Source: Sycobia sp. Sy_11 (taxonomy: Eukaryota; Arthropoda; Insecta; Hymenoptera; Epichrysomallidae). Taken from it: a DNA stretch of 64,000 nucleotides. Shown piece by piece: positions 12,862-27,458 of the stretch (within the stretch, counting starts at the first letter, position 1; each line of letters opens with the position of its first letter). The stretch is taken from contig JACCIC010000039.1 of assembly GCA_018907035.1 (NCBI GenBank), forward strand, positions 1,137,001-1,201,000, in the 5' to 3' direction. The notes beneath the pieces are model-generated. The model was not told where the DNA came from. It saw only the letters and a program-made list of their open reading frames with translations, and did no database searches. A program made the translations under genes and the position numbers.

Positions 12862-13481
12862 CGCTAAATACAACGTACCATTTCCCCCTGCCCGCCCAAC
12901 CCGTCGGCAGATCGGTAAAGCGTTTTTTCCTCTCCCCGTTAACGAGCCCGCGAATCAAATTGTGCGCGTCGTGCCTCGTCGCGTTAACCGCTCCGCCCAC
13001 GAGTATGCGCGCATCGATATTACACTCGCAGTCCCTCGGCAACCCGGCTAAAATCTATCGGCAGCCGCGCAGCTTCTCGTGCTGCTTAGATCTGCGCCCG
13101 AGGAAGCACGGGGGATGGACGAGGGTCGCAGTGTAGCGCGCGCGTATTTCGGACGAAGTCAAAAGCGGCCGAGGCAAGGGTGGATGGGGGGAGGTGAGGG
13201 GATACATTATCGGAACCCCCCGGCATCGGGTCGATCGTGCACCTACGCGAGCATAACGTTATCGCGAGGCCGCGGAACGCAGCCGTAGTCCCGGCTCCCG
13301 CACGTAATTTCCCAACAATGAGGCGCCGCCGGTGGCGAAGGGAGAGGCCGCGGGAGTTCGCATTATACCGACGATCAGAGAAGTAGGGGGGAGGGGGAGC
13401 AGGCGCCACGAACCTATCAGTCGATCAATTCGCTCGCTCGCCGGGACTGCCGGGCTCGCGCATTAATCCGATGCAGAAGAG

Positions 13482-13540
<59 letters not shown>

Positions 13541-16178
13541 TTTCAATCGCCTCCCCTCGCCCCGGGCGAGCGGCGCGGCGTCGGCGCGACCGGCCCAATT
13601 TCTCGTCAATCGGCAATTTTGGACGATTTGCCTAATTTTCCGGGCGGTCGAGGGTTTGATGGCGGGGCGGCTGGAGAGAGGGGAGCTGTTTAAAGCGTTG
13701 CGCCGTCGCCCGTTTTATCCTCGACAACGATTCGCTCAATCGACCCCGCCCCCTCCCCCGAGCTCTTCCCCGTTATTAGGCGGCGACGCTTGGGCCGCTG
13801 CTCGAATATCGAATGAGTCGCGGAGGATGTCTTGTATATATTTACGATCTCGACGCCGATTATTTCCATCGTGCGTCTCGATATCGCGACCGCGTCTCGC
13901 GGTCATGATCAGCATATTACCTCCGGTGAATCCTCGCCGATGAATCGCTCTTTCCTTTCTGCAAAAATAACTTATTATAATGATAATAGAGAGTAGGGGA
14001 AAATCAATTGAACTTTATGGACAAGAAGAGTCGCTCTAGCCAGTATAAAATAATAGCTTTTTTTGTTTTAAGCAACGATTATTATGTACAGTTAATTACT
14101 TCAGCTTGCTAAGCTATTTTTTCAATAAAATTTATAATACAACCATGTTGATATATAGAATGAGTTAGAAGTCTAAATGTCTACTATTATCTATTCCCTT
14201 CGTAACAGCGTCCGCTTCACTGAGTTGATCAAATTTATAAAAGTTTAATTCATACGCATCCATTCGACCGATACTAGTGGTAGGAGGCGTACTGGTTTTC
14301 GTGACACTCGCAAGAATCTTCTAATCGGCAGTATGGATGCTGTGACTCAGTTGTTATGTCCATTTTCAAGTTCGTATTAGCTCAGTATCAGAAGAACTCG
14401 GCTTTTGATGCTCAATCTGATACTGCCTTGATTAATTTTCACTTTACTGAATAACAAATTAACGAAAATAGATCTTAACAGAATAGGAATACAATATATT
14501 TTCCGCAATTTCCCATTCACAAGCCTAAAAACAGAACCAAATTTTAATTATTAGGTTTATCGAAATTATTAATAATTCGTTTGGCTTCGCTAATTAATTA
14601 CTTTCGTTAAGATATTGAATGAATTATAATATAGACATGTTTTCTGTCGAACTAATTATTAATAGTATGAATGATTTAATTATTTAAACTACTTTTAATA
14701 CATACTAAACGTAGCATTTTGTACGTGTAAACGTTACGGACAATATGGTAATCAACGATTGAGTTTGCGAACGTTATCAATTTCTGAGTTTATTGTTTCC
14801 GAGTTTATCAATTCTATTGATAACCGTAACATATTTAGTTGACCTACCCGGAAACGTATTCCATGAACGGCCCGTTCAGTGCTTATCAATAATTTTTTAA
14901 ATATCTAACTTGAAACATTAATTATCTTTAGAAATTAAATATCAGAGAAATTGTTTACTTCATTTATATTATCAGAAATTTCCATCAATTATATATTTCT
15001 ATTTATCAAAGTAGCAATATTAATGATGATCTTGCAATAACGATATTGCACTCCATAGACAGGGCACAGGGTAATTTTTTACCGCAGATTAATTTTTTTC
15101 CTCAATTAATCTGGTGACTAGTGGATTTCTTCTTTTTTCTCAATGGATTTTATAAACATCAAACTTTTATTCATTGATTTTTCTAAATCCATTGATGGAA
15201 CACGAGAATGCGGGGAAAAATTGAAGATCTTAATCAGGAAAGTTGCCATAAGACTGCACGTATATTTTTCAATTTTAATGGATGTCGCAGAATAGTGATT
15301 ACACTTTCATTTATTAAATCAATCAATTCTTTTCCCGTATGGAAATAATATAAAATAAATATTGATTTGAGATTAATTTAGTTTAATAAAGCCGTTGAAA
15401 TATTTATTTAAAGCAAATAAATCATTTATTTGCTATTACTATTCATATTAGAATTCAATTCATTCCACTATTTCGAATAATTCTTTTATTCAACGCATAA
15501 GATTTTACTTCCTGTTAATCATAAAGTTTCATTTGAAAAAGTTAAGTTGTACTTTGAATATTTTGTTTTATAATCTGCCTTTTTTTTCATCGAGCACACA
15601 ATAATAGTTCATTTTCATTTTAATGGCATTTCTTTTCAGTCAAATAACGTTACGGTTATAAAGTCAAAGGCGAGCCGCGAGAGTGCTAATAAAACAAAGT
15701 CACCGACTTACTAGCAATACTGCATTAGTTTTTTATTTTGTCTTTTTCAAGGAATTTATGTCTCGCGTTATTCCAACGCAAACTGACAGTTTTGCCATAA
15801 ATTCTTGTTGTTTTTTTTTCACTCAAAAAGAACGAAACTTCTGGTATACTTTTTGTTTTACGTAACTTTGCTGAAAAATTTTAATCAATTAATATGGGCA
15901 AAATTAATTAAAATTTGTGCTTTCTAAAGAAAGAAGAAGGCTGGAAGATTTTTCTTCATAAAAGATTTTGCAATATATAAATTTATAATTAAACTTGCTG
16001 ATGGCGCTTGAGCTTCGTTCAGATCAGAATCCGATTGCTGCCGGGCTATTTTTAAAAATGTCGGAATGGTACTTTTCAACCTCCAGCTTTCCGCGTCTCC
16101 CCCCCCCCTACCCAACTCCTCGCTCGAAGCTACAATTCGGTCGCCCGTGAATAATTCCCTCGGATTGAAGCTCTTGTA

Positions 16179-16227
<49 letters not shown>

Positions 16228-17350
16228 GTCGCGCGCTTTTCGATCGCTAATATCGAAACTAAATTCAGATTTTTTTTCTCGAAAATCGAGACAGGCTGAA
16301 AACCACTGGGTTAACAGCGTTGCGGTGGAGCGCTGTTCAAGAACAACGATATGCCCGAGAGCTCTGAGAAAATTCAATAATACATAGTGTCGATGTATAA
16401 AAGTTTGATTTTCGTAATTATGTCTTGAATAATGGAAAAATGCTTAATGCCACGGCGAAAATGCACTCCATTATGATTAACGCAATGTTTTAAATAGTTT
16501 CAATTTTTAACTATACTTTCAAACTCTAGGGGGAAAAATCATTTTATCAGACTTCGACAATCTTGTCTAGATTGGGCAGGACTTTGTCAAACGTAGATAA
16601 AGTTATCCAATTAGAATATTTATCAATTTTTGACGATGCTTAGCAGAATTTTGCTAGGTCTAGTGAGAATTAGGATGTAACAATTTCTAGAAACCTATAG
16701 GCAAAGCTTGGCAAAGTTTAACGTCAATAGGGGCATGTCCAAAAATGACGTAAGTCTATCTCGAACGAATGTTAAACTCCCTATCCCCAATTGAGACTTA
16801 AAATAATTTCCAATAAGAAATTTCCATTATAAAAGAGCAGCATAAGAAATTTGAGATCTCCCTCTAGCTTTCTTACATAATTTATGAACGACGCCTTAGG
16901 CGAAGTTGGACAAAGTCTGGCAAATTAGAACAAATCTGGCAAACTCCATTCCTACGATATATAGAGATTGTTCCTTTATTTATTTTTTTTTGTTTTAATT
17001 TTTCCCAAGTTTTCATAGAACCTCCAAACTTTGGCAAACTTTCTTAAGTATCCAAATTTCACAGGTTTAACGATACTTAGCCAATTTTGACAATGTTCCC
17101 ATAAAAATTCACTTCAACTATAAGGAACGCATCTTCCATCCACCAAATTTCTTTAGGTTTTTGTAAATGTCGATTCTTCCTCCCACACGACCCACCTCGA
17201 TGCACAAGTAAATACACCCTCAATGGAGTAAAATTCATCGTTCCGCAAGTACGATAGTTCTCGCTCTCGAAACACACACAATGTTTCCATACCCGGCTAC
17301 TAAATCGCGGATACTATATATACCGCGTTCACGGCGATATATACACACGC

Positions 17351-17392
<42 letters not shown>

Positions 17393-17552
17393 CACGCACA
17401 GATCGCGCTTTTTGACTCGATGATTAATTTTCCCCCATGACGTATATATATATATACCCAATCTACATATGATTAAATGCACGACAGGCTTAGGTGTATG
17501 TAAAGTAGCGACGGGTTGAGCTGAAGGTATAGGTTCGGGGACACGCTTTTGC

Positions 17553-17599
<47 letters not shown>

Positions 17600-17698
17600 G
17601 TGCAAACGGATATTGCGCGCTAGCCGAATTATATGCGTGAGCGTGCACTCGGCCGCGAATTTCCCAGCAGCGGTGCGCCTTTTCGCTCACTCAATCTC

Positions 17699-17766
<68 letters not shown>

Positions 17767-20700
17767 CCTCGACGCTGGTCGCTTTCCCGCGTGACCGCTT
17801 CAGTAGACCGCGATTGCTCCCAGATTACAAACGGTTCGGTAATTACCGCGAATCCCCCGTTCCCCTCTCATCATCGCTTCCTGACGCTGCATCACTGTAT
17901 TTTCCTTTCCTTGCCCTATGAGATTTTCATTTCTATGTATATAATAAGTACATACACGCGTATAAATGCATGTTTACGTGTATACAGCAGAAGATCGCAT
18001 TCAGTCGCATTCCCTATCGAGCCCTGTGTCCCTACTATCGGATTCCTAATATAATGCGTTTTACGTCAACCTAAACGATGCGGAGCGTTTGTACAACGCG
18101 AATAAAAGTACATTCGCGCACGCATATTCATATTTATAGTGATATCGATCGTTCCACAGAGACGCCGCGCCGCTGTATCTATATATAGCCGTTATATTTA
18201 CCCCCGAGTGGGCGCGCGGCGGCGGGGGCGGGGGCGGCGCGTTACGCATATTTGTTGCGGGTTACGCGCTTGCATAGCCTGCGCGGACCTACGAGGCGTT
18301 CGCCGCCCGAGTCGGTAATCAATGAGTAAGGTAAATACGCTGGTGGTGCGGGCCTTTGGGTGCGCCCTAGAGGCAGAGAAGGCGAAGAGAGCGCGGGGGG
18401 GAGGGAGGGAGCATAGGATAGAAGGTGATGTCGAAGGGAGAAAAACAAAGTTGTAATACGCAAATTTGCTTATATATATATATATACGATGCGAAGCCAC
18501 GTCGCAGTAAGAGAGAGTGAAGTACGATTGCTTGAATTTCATATCATATAGCGTCGGAATTTCTGAAGTTATCAGGAACTGGTACCCGTATTTTGGTAAC
18601 ATTGAATATTTCCGTCGGTATCGCGATGAAGTTCCTCTTTCGCTTTATACGTTTATAATATAAGCTTAGATCAGCGAAATCATTCGATCATCGTTCACGA
18701 ATGATTTTTAATAATTTGACGTAATTAGCCAACTCTTGGCAATTACCTCGTCAAGCGAACCATTTGAGTACTACTGAAAATTACATTCGAAAGTCATTTT
18801 TCAACCGGTGGAAATCAGTAAAAAATTTAGTTCACCATGAAAATCACCATTTAGTTGATATTTTTCAATGAATTTTAATAAATCTTCATGATTTTAAAGT
18901 ATTTCAGTTGATTTTGCACATTATTTAATATAATTATTTTATCGGAACAACAGCAATAATTTCGATTGCTATTTATCTAATGTTTACTATAGTGAGCATA
19001 TAATAATAATGCATGAAAAGTACCAATACCTTTTTATATTTAATTTTCGAAACTTGATAATAAATTGTTATCCTTTAATCACTAATATTTCAGTTTCTCC
19101 TGTTTTTGAATGATCGAACAGAAATTGAATGTAAAATGAAAAACCATATGCAATTTTTAGCTATAAAATTTTCATAAAACTACTAAAGTTATCCTATATA
19201 TTCGGTATTTTACGTGAAAAAAATCTCTCTTCGGTATCATTATTTTTATTTGTTTCATAGTTTCCGAGTAAGATTTATATATCATCTTCATATATAACCA
19301 ATAGAACTCCACTTATCGTCTATTCAATTTGCACAGGAATTCGTTACGTAGTAAGTTGTCGGTATCCTACTATATTTCGCGAACGAAACTATTTACTCCT
19401 TAATCAATTCATTATGTAATTCATTATGTAATTCTCAAGTGAAATGTTCAAAATTTACTATCGCACGTTTCCATTTCTTAGAAGCATATATATATATATA
19501 ATGTGAAACAAGTAAAATTTTAAATTGTTTAACTTAATTCCATTTTCATGCGAAAAACAAAATGTAACTTTTGATGAAGATTTTGAAATTAAAAAGATTA
19601 GATGCGAAGATTAGAGAGATTAAAGATATTCATTCGAATAAATTATTTTTCAACGTAATCTGCTTTTATCCTCAAAAATCATTTCAATCGAATCTACTAA
19701 TATCAATTATGTCAACTTGAATTTTTTACGAATTCACTCGAATAACCCGTCCCTCGTGCTCGCTCGCTCGCTCTCTCGCACGCGCGCGCAGTCGGCAAAG
19801 CACGCGGAACAAAGGCACGCGTGGGCGGGGATAGAAACAAAAGCGGAAACAAATATAAATTTCGGCCGACATATAGTCGCGGCAGCGAAACGGGAGTCAC
19901 GTACGTGCCTATTGTACGCTATAATAAGTAACTCTTTTCGCCGTTGTACAGTGACTATAACTTCTATAATGCGAGGCTCGACGAGCCTTAATCCGAGCGC
20001 ATATTTAGAAAAGTTAACTGTTCCTAGCGCGCGCGCTCTCTCTCTCTTTCTATCCCTCTTTCTGTATCCCCACGCGCTCCTAATAACCGAACTCTTCTTG
20101 AAAAAGTAATTTCTCGCCGGTATATATGTACGTATGTATATACACATATATATATATACACACATATATATAAGCAGCGCGTAATCCTTCGACCGCTGAG
20201 TGGATCCTGGGGGGAGGGGAGGGGAGGGGTGACTTGGAAGAGAACGGAGAGGCCGCGGAGGGCACGAACAAAAACGCCCCGGGAGGGAGAGGAACGCGCG
20301 CGGTCTCGCGACTCCGCGGGCTCCATTAGGGCGGCTTTGTAAGGAACACACAGAGGGAGCTACTGCCTCCTCTCCTCCCGCTCCACGCGTACATCTCCCT
20401 CGTCCCTCTCTGTCCCTATTCTCTCTTCTTCTCTCTTCGGTCTTCACTTTATACCATTGAGCTCTCCCACCCCAACCTCCCCATCCAACCCGCCCACTCC
20501 GCCAGCTATTTCGCTTGATCTTCCTCTCGGGCGACGCTGTCCTCTTCTCGCCCTGACTGCGCGTTGTTCTCCGCTCCCATCCACCCCCCCCTCTCTCTCT
20601 CTCTCTCTATCCGTCGCCCGTGAAAGCCGAGGTAAGAGGACGAGGTATAAAGAAAATGCGAGTACAGCCTCGAGTGTCGTATAATTTTGTTAATTATTCA

Positions 20701-23700
20701 GCGGGACGCGGCGACGTCGCCACTGTGCGGACCCTCGGCGCCAACTCCACTCGGCTGCCCCTCCCATCCCCACCCATGAACGATTAATTAATCGAAGCCG
20801 CAGAGATGGACGACGGCCCGAGCGGCGCTCAAAGATTCATTTGGCGACTTGACGATCCCCGGGCCCCTCGCTCGCTCGGTCTCTCAGCCACCGCGCCTCG
20901 TTGAGGCTCGCTCGTGCGAGCGCGCGAATCTCAATTGTCCATCGTTGCCGGTCGCGAGTGCAGGTGGTGGAGGGGGAGGGGGGTACTGGTGTGAACGGCG
21001 CGCGGGCGCTTAGCGCCCCTCGACCTCTTTTTTTCCTCTTTCCTCCCACCCCCTTCTCGCCGTACCTCACTCTTACCTCGCTCGTCCGCGGTCGAGCCGC
21101 GCGAAGATGTAGTGGTGGCGCGTCGGGCAGACGGAAATGAAGGCCAGGAGAGCCGGTCCCGAGACAGCGAAGAGGGCGAGAATTTAACTTTCGCATTAAT
21201 TACTCTCGCCGATTGCTCGCGAGAATTTTTCCGACCCCTCGCGCCCCATTCCCCGGACCGAGAGCCGAACTCCTTTGGCTTTAAAATCTTTTTAATATAA
21301 AAATCTCGTTATACGATGGGAGCAATTGCTCGGGAGCTCTTGGAACGATAATAATGAATTCAAAGGGTCTCTTTATTTTTTTTCTCTCTCTTTTCTTTTT
21401 GGCCCGCAGTTAAGTAAAAAGAAATTGATTTGTGCAGAGTCGCGAGCGGATTTATTTACGAAGTTGCATAATAACAGTTAAGTAAAGAAAATGAATAACC
21501 GTCTTCGGATCGGGTGAAACGATAGTCTGGTAATATTTGAAATAGCCAGGGCGAGCTTCCTTTTCGCATGGAAGAAAAATTCATGATGATTAATTGGATT
21601 TCTGTAAATGTAAAGCAAATCAATATCGTGTTTCGGAAGTCAAATCCAGCACCTGAAAAGATATTTATATGTTTAGAGATATTGTCAAGATAGATTCTGA
21701 ATATATTATTAAAATTTTGATGAAATTAAAAGAGACTGAAAAATAAATAAATAGCATATAAACGAGAGTACTGAAAAATATTTACTCGTAGAGTTTTCGT
21801 AGTAATTTCTCCAATATCTTTCTTGTTCAAAATATAATGAAATATAATTTTAATTTTGGTTAATTAAGGTCAATATTGATCATGAATATTTTTACGGAAT
21901 ACTTAGTTATAAGTTCGATGAAATTAAATTATAAAGAAAATTATCCTAATATTAGATGGTGGCTTCAACGACTATGAGCGTATTAATTAGGTATCTAGAT
22001 CGAATCAATCCGTTGGCCCGATAAATTTAGAAAAATATTACACGTTTAAATGGACTTTAAAATATTATAAATTTATTATTATACATTCAGATATTAATTT
22101 TAAGCTGCATTATAAATAATTAACTAATTTCAACTGTTAACTTGTAACATCGATAATTAAAATTATACTTATGTTTACAAACACATGTAGACCTCCGTCG
22201 CTGATTAGCACCAATATTTGGAAGCATAAATAGAGCGACGTTAAATAACATTAAAAAAAAAAAAAATTATACTTATATCGGCTGTTGCTTACAGCCTTTA
22301 CCAATAATATAGTTATAATGACTGTTAGACTTTCCTTGTCTGTGGAAGCCCGACTGTTCTTTACTAAGAAAATGAATTTTTTTTTTTAATATTTTAATTT
22401 TATATCACAGATTCTACGGGAATTATCCTAAACAAAAGTTTGACGATCATTACAGTGTGATTGCCCAAACCATAACAAGGCTGAATTTAGTATACTTAAC
22501 TACCTGTATTTAATTTCCGCCCTACTCTGCGCCCCTCAAAAAATCGGAAAACACTATTTATAAAGTTCCTCCGAATCACTCTATTGACGGGAATCGAACT
22601 CGTGCCATCCAGCAGCCCTGTCTCGTGCAAGTTCGGCGCTTAACGATAGTAAACAAATCGATTTCTTTATACCGTCCGTGCCATCGTAGACTCGTCGCAC
22701 AATGTGAATTTGTTTTTTTACACCGCCGGTAACGCTAAATTAATTAAATAAATAAAATTATTTTGCTAAATTAACCTTTAGAGGAATTGTAAACGAATAT
22801 ATTGGCTAGGAAATAATTTTTTCTTTTATCGAAACCCAAAAAAACTGTACCATGAGATTTTCAGAAACGCTTATTACGAATCTGCAAGTGGATTTTCGTA
22901 ATTGCAGATGGGTTATATCTCATAGAACTCATAAAATATCATTTATAGTTTCGTTTCAAAATATCCCTTGTATTATACAGGGACGTTTTCCGTTTCAGAA
23001 ACTGGAAAAATGAAATGGTCTTAAAATGTTTTCACTTTTATCCACGTCAGTAGATGAAATTTGTCAGAAAAATTTAATATAACGACGCAAGAAGGAAAGC
23101 CTGTATATTTTGTCTCGAACTCGTGAACAATATTCATGATACCAGATAGCAATGTTACCCATTTTCTTAAAAGAATCAAAATTACCAACTGCCGGCCCTC
23201 TAAAGGTTAAATTAACAATAGTTGAAAATTCGATGAAGCCACCTCGGAGGCTGATTCGCCTATTTTTTTTTTTTTTTTTTTGTTTTACAATCGAGCATAT
23301 AATTATAATAATTTTTCTTAAAACTTTTTCTTCCTTCCACCTCGCGATTCCACCTCTCCTCGTCCACCACGCGCTCCTTGTAAACCCTCTCCACCGCATC
23401 CTCCGCTACCGCGAAACTTCAAAATTCCCCCCCACCCCGATCCCGTTCCGCTGTTCGATACCCCCTCCCCTGACCCGTCAACGGTGGCGAGCAGGAGGAA
23501 CGCCCTGATGGCCGTGGCCCAGCTGCGCGTCGTCCTCGGCGAGCACGACCTGGGCGGCGCCGAGGTACCGGCCGCGGTCAGCCGCAACGTGCGCCACATG
23601 ATCGTCCATCCGGACTTCGCGTGCGGCAAGTGGAGCAACGACATCGCCCTGCTGGAGCTCGGGGCGGCCGTGGACTGGTCGGTGAGCGTGCAGCCGGCCT

Positions 23701-24818
23701 GCCTGCCCGCGGCCACCGGTAGGCCCGGCTACAGCGCGTTCAGCGGGCAGAGCGCAGTGGCGGCCGGCTGGGGCTGGCTCGGCGAGGACAAGACCGTCTG
23801 TGAGTATAAGTTACGCCTTTGGACAGGGATCGTATGGAATGCTTGTGGGAGGATTGCAGGATACTTTTGAAAAACGAAAACGGAAGGAACGGTAATTTTG
23901 GGAAAAATTACGAAAGACTGTATGTAATTTAAAACACAAAAAAAAACTGTATATTTCAAATTTCTATACCCTGAGAAAGAAAAATGCCATACTTTTATTA
24001 TACCTACTTACGGCTTTCGAGAGTATCTTTGATACACGTTGAGATTGAAAAATTCTAGGCGGTATCCATTGTTTCTTCACTGAACGCAGAATAATATCAA
24101 AAATATCCTTAACCTTTTACAAAAAAAAAAACTACCAGAAATGATAATTTTGTGAAAAGTCATAATTGAATTTTATTTTTCAAAAAATAGCCTATCGATT
24201 TTGATCGTCAATATTTTAAGTATAATTTCTCCTGACACTACGATAATTCTTGTTAAATATAAATGGCACTTGACCTAATTTTGCCCTCGCGAATCTCGGC
24301 ATTTTCGATTTAAATAATTTGAGCGTGTCAAAAAGCTTGGAAATTTGAAATGAAATTTTCCAATACGATCTTGCAAAATTATACATTTAATTCATTAAAT
24401 ATCTCAGCAGAAAAATCTTTTAGCTTTAATTCGTCCTTCATATAAGAAGGAAGTCGCACACCGCTTGCTATATATTCTCGTATAAGTTTACTACAAAATA
24501 TAAAGTAAAACTAGTTCGGAATAAATATGAAATTATAGTTCAATGAGAAAAATTTCTTAAATATTCAAAGATCTATTCATAAATTTATCTACTAAGTTAC
24601 GAAGATTGCGGAAATTTTACTTATTCTAAAAGTTAATAAAGAAACCCCGAAGCCACGATTATCAAAGAAAACACTCAATTGTATTTTTATCTTTTATAAT
24701 CGAAAATCTCATTTCTCGGCATAACTTAATTAGTAATTAAAGTAAAAGTTCATGGACGATATCAGGAAAATAATATCGAATGTTATCACGAAATACGCGC
24801 TCTTGAAAGTTTTTCCGG

Positions 24819-24879
<61 letters not shown>

Positions 24880-24924
24880 GAGTGTGTATGTATGTAAATG
24901 AAGAGCGCCCGCGCGCGAGAGCGT

Positions 24925-24970
<46 letters not shown>

Positions 24971-26437
24971 TAATAAAGAAATCACCACTAATCCATGCCT
25001 GAGCTGGGTAAATGATATTTTTGTATATTACGTATGTGCTTGAAAGGATGGGGTTATTAAAAGCGAACAAGCCTGTTGGGGAACGAGAGATACGGAGGGT
25101 CACGTACCATTACCCCAGATCTCCGGAAAACGCAAAGAGGTGCAAAAACCGTTGGAAACCTCGTTATACGCAAACTTACAATGCTTTATATTTTTATTAT
25201 GTACGTATTTGAGCGGACCCATTAGAAATGAAAATATTTTTTATTTTTTTATTTTTCGAATGACCTATATATGTGGTAATTTGGTAGTAAGTTTTATTAA
25301 TGTCAAAATTCAAAACAGCTGGTTATATTTACGAATGTTATATATACATGTATATATGTGGGTGAATCTTCGTCAAGCCGGCAAGCGTAAATCTTTTAAC
25401 CCCATCCTCTAAGAGTCCTGGTCGGAAATTGTCATGTTAACATTTTTTACATTTTTGTTTTTAACTAATTCATTACTTTATAGATCTACGAGAAGAAATT
25501 TTTTAACACGTAACTTTTATATTGTTTTCTGTATAATATTTTCTCAGATTTTCAAGAAAATACTAAATTCAAATTGGTGTCTTATAACTAGTTCTGTGAA
25601 AGTTCTGTGAAATAAACGTTAATATTCGTAATAGTGTGAGTTCACTTCAAATGTTGACTACTAAAAAATTTGTACATATACCTTTTTACAGTGTAGATAT
25701 GTCTTCAAAGTTTTGAAGGCCTAGAGCTACATTATATTAAGCGCTAAACATAAAAGTATGATTAAAACTTAAAATTTTCATGTATAACTCTTGATATATT
25801 TTAAAGCAAACATTGAAAGTCCATTTTATAGTGTCAAAATGGTATTTCCATGGATATTTTGATTATTGCAGTAAGGAATGAACATTTTTACTAATATTAT
25901 AAGGATCAAATAATTTAGAATACATTTAAAATATACATATGATTTTGAAAGTATTTTCATTGAAAAGCCAAGAGAGTTTGACATGTAAAACCCCAAACAC
26001 AAGTCCAGAATAAAAAAGTTACCGAGTAATGAACATAGTCAAAATATGCAAAACATGCTAATTTCGTCTTTTTCGGCCAACAACTCGAAAGATATTTAAA
26101 AAAATTTACATAAAAAGGCTTGAGATCGTATGATACTATGTAAAATATTCTCCGAAATTTTAGGATAAAGTTAAAACCTTTATTCCAGATTTTTCAAACA
26201 CACACACACACACACACACACACGCGCGCGCGCGCAACCGCACATGTACATGATATGTATGTTGGTACTCAGCTATTCTGTCGAGCACAGGGATCGCATT
26301 GATTAAAAAAGTGCTCTATTTTGAAATTTCTACATAATATTACACGTAGAAAACGCGTCCCGCTCAACAATACAAATATAATACGACCAGCTCTCGCGCA
26401 AAAAGCCGCGCATTCGAAATCGCGCCTCATTACGAGT

Positions 26438-26488
<51 letters not shown>

Positions 26489-27403
26489 AATATGCTCGCA
26501 CAATCGAGTCGCTTAACATACTACACAACGTTATGTATATAATATCATCCGCTCCTCTGCTCTGCCCCGGTTCAACAGATACGAAAGCCAGCGTCCTGCA
26601 GAAGGTCGGCGTGAGCGTGATCGAGGACGAGGTCTGCAGCGAGTGGTACGCGAGCCAGGGCAAATCGTTCCGCGTCAAGTACGGCCAGATGTGCGCCGGC
26701 CACGAGAGCGGCGGACGCGACGCCTGCGGGGTACTGTATACTTTGCTATATGTATAATTATACGTAATATCGTTTATCCGCGTAAGACGCATTGCGCTAA
26801 ATCGATTGATTGCGCAGGGGGAGGATGCAAAAAATAAGTAAAAAAAATTGATAAAAACACGCGTCTCTTTTGCCCTCCCCTCCATTTGTGGTTTTATCGT
26901 TTTTCGAACACATATAAGACCTGTATCTGAACAGAAGGCTTGGACCATTTTCCTCAATATACATTAACGCACGCCAGAATTTCCTCGGTTTTATCGGCGT
27001 TAATTTTCATCGGAACGCGGACGTACACGTGCGCATAAACATATATGCGCATCAGTTTCGCGCTCGATAACAGGATGAGGGAGGCATCGCTGCGACGCGC
27101 GACGTTTCGTTTTATAGCGCGAGAGTTTATAATATTAAAGCTAACTTTTCGGGGCAAAATTAAATAGCGCCGCATTGTGCGTCTATATATAGTGAAAATA
27201 CTTTTTGCGCCCGATGATCTCTGCCGCGTATAATAAAAAGTTATATAGAAAGTCAGAACTTATATATTCTCGCAGTTTTCGCCGAGGATAATTTCATTGA
27301 AATGTTCCTCGGCTTATATACTTTGAGATATTAAAGTATAGCTTTTGAAATTTAAAGTGCTTTATATATGATTACTGCTGCTGCTGGATAAGTTTCATAT
27401 ATG

Positions 27404-27458
<55 letters not shown>

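Larger units (their letters stand above)
10466..23494 (+). other. 13-kb protease intron
   Basis: Contains CpG-rich islands at about 12.86-13.95, 17.6-18.5 and 19.74-21.3 kb, retroelement copy A, the tRNA-like relic and seven microsatellites. Between these (10.5-12.8, 14.0-16.1, 18.5-19.7 and 21.3-22.1 kb) I see only AT-rich DNA. Confidence 0.7.
23800..26578 (+). other. 2.8-kb protease intron
   Basis: AT-rich with TA, TG and CA/CG tracts; otherwise nothing recognised. Confidence 0.65.

Noticed and set aside
22310..22372. Shared words (GTTCTTTACTAA, CCTTGT) with 33570-33740 as a dispersed repeat
   Set aside because: The matching words are in inconsistent relative orientation and short, so coincidence is likely.
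22585..22675. A functional tRNA gene on the - strand
   Set aside because: B-box-like word present, but acceptor and T stems do not close; treated as a SINE relic.
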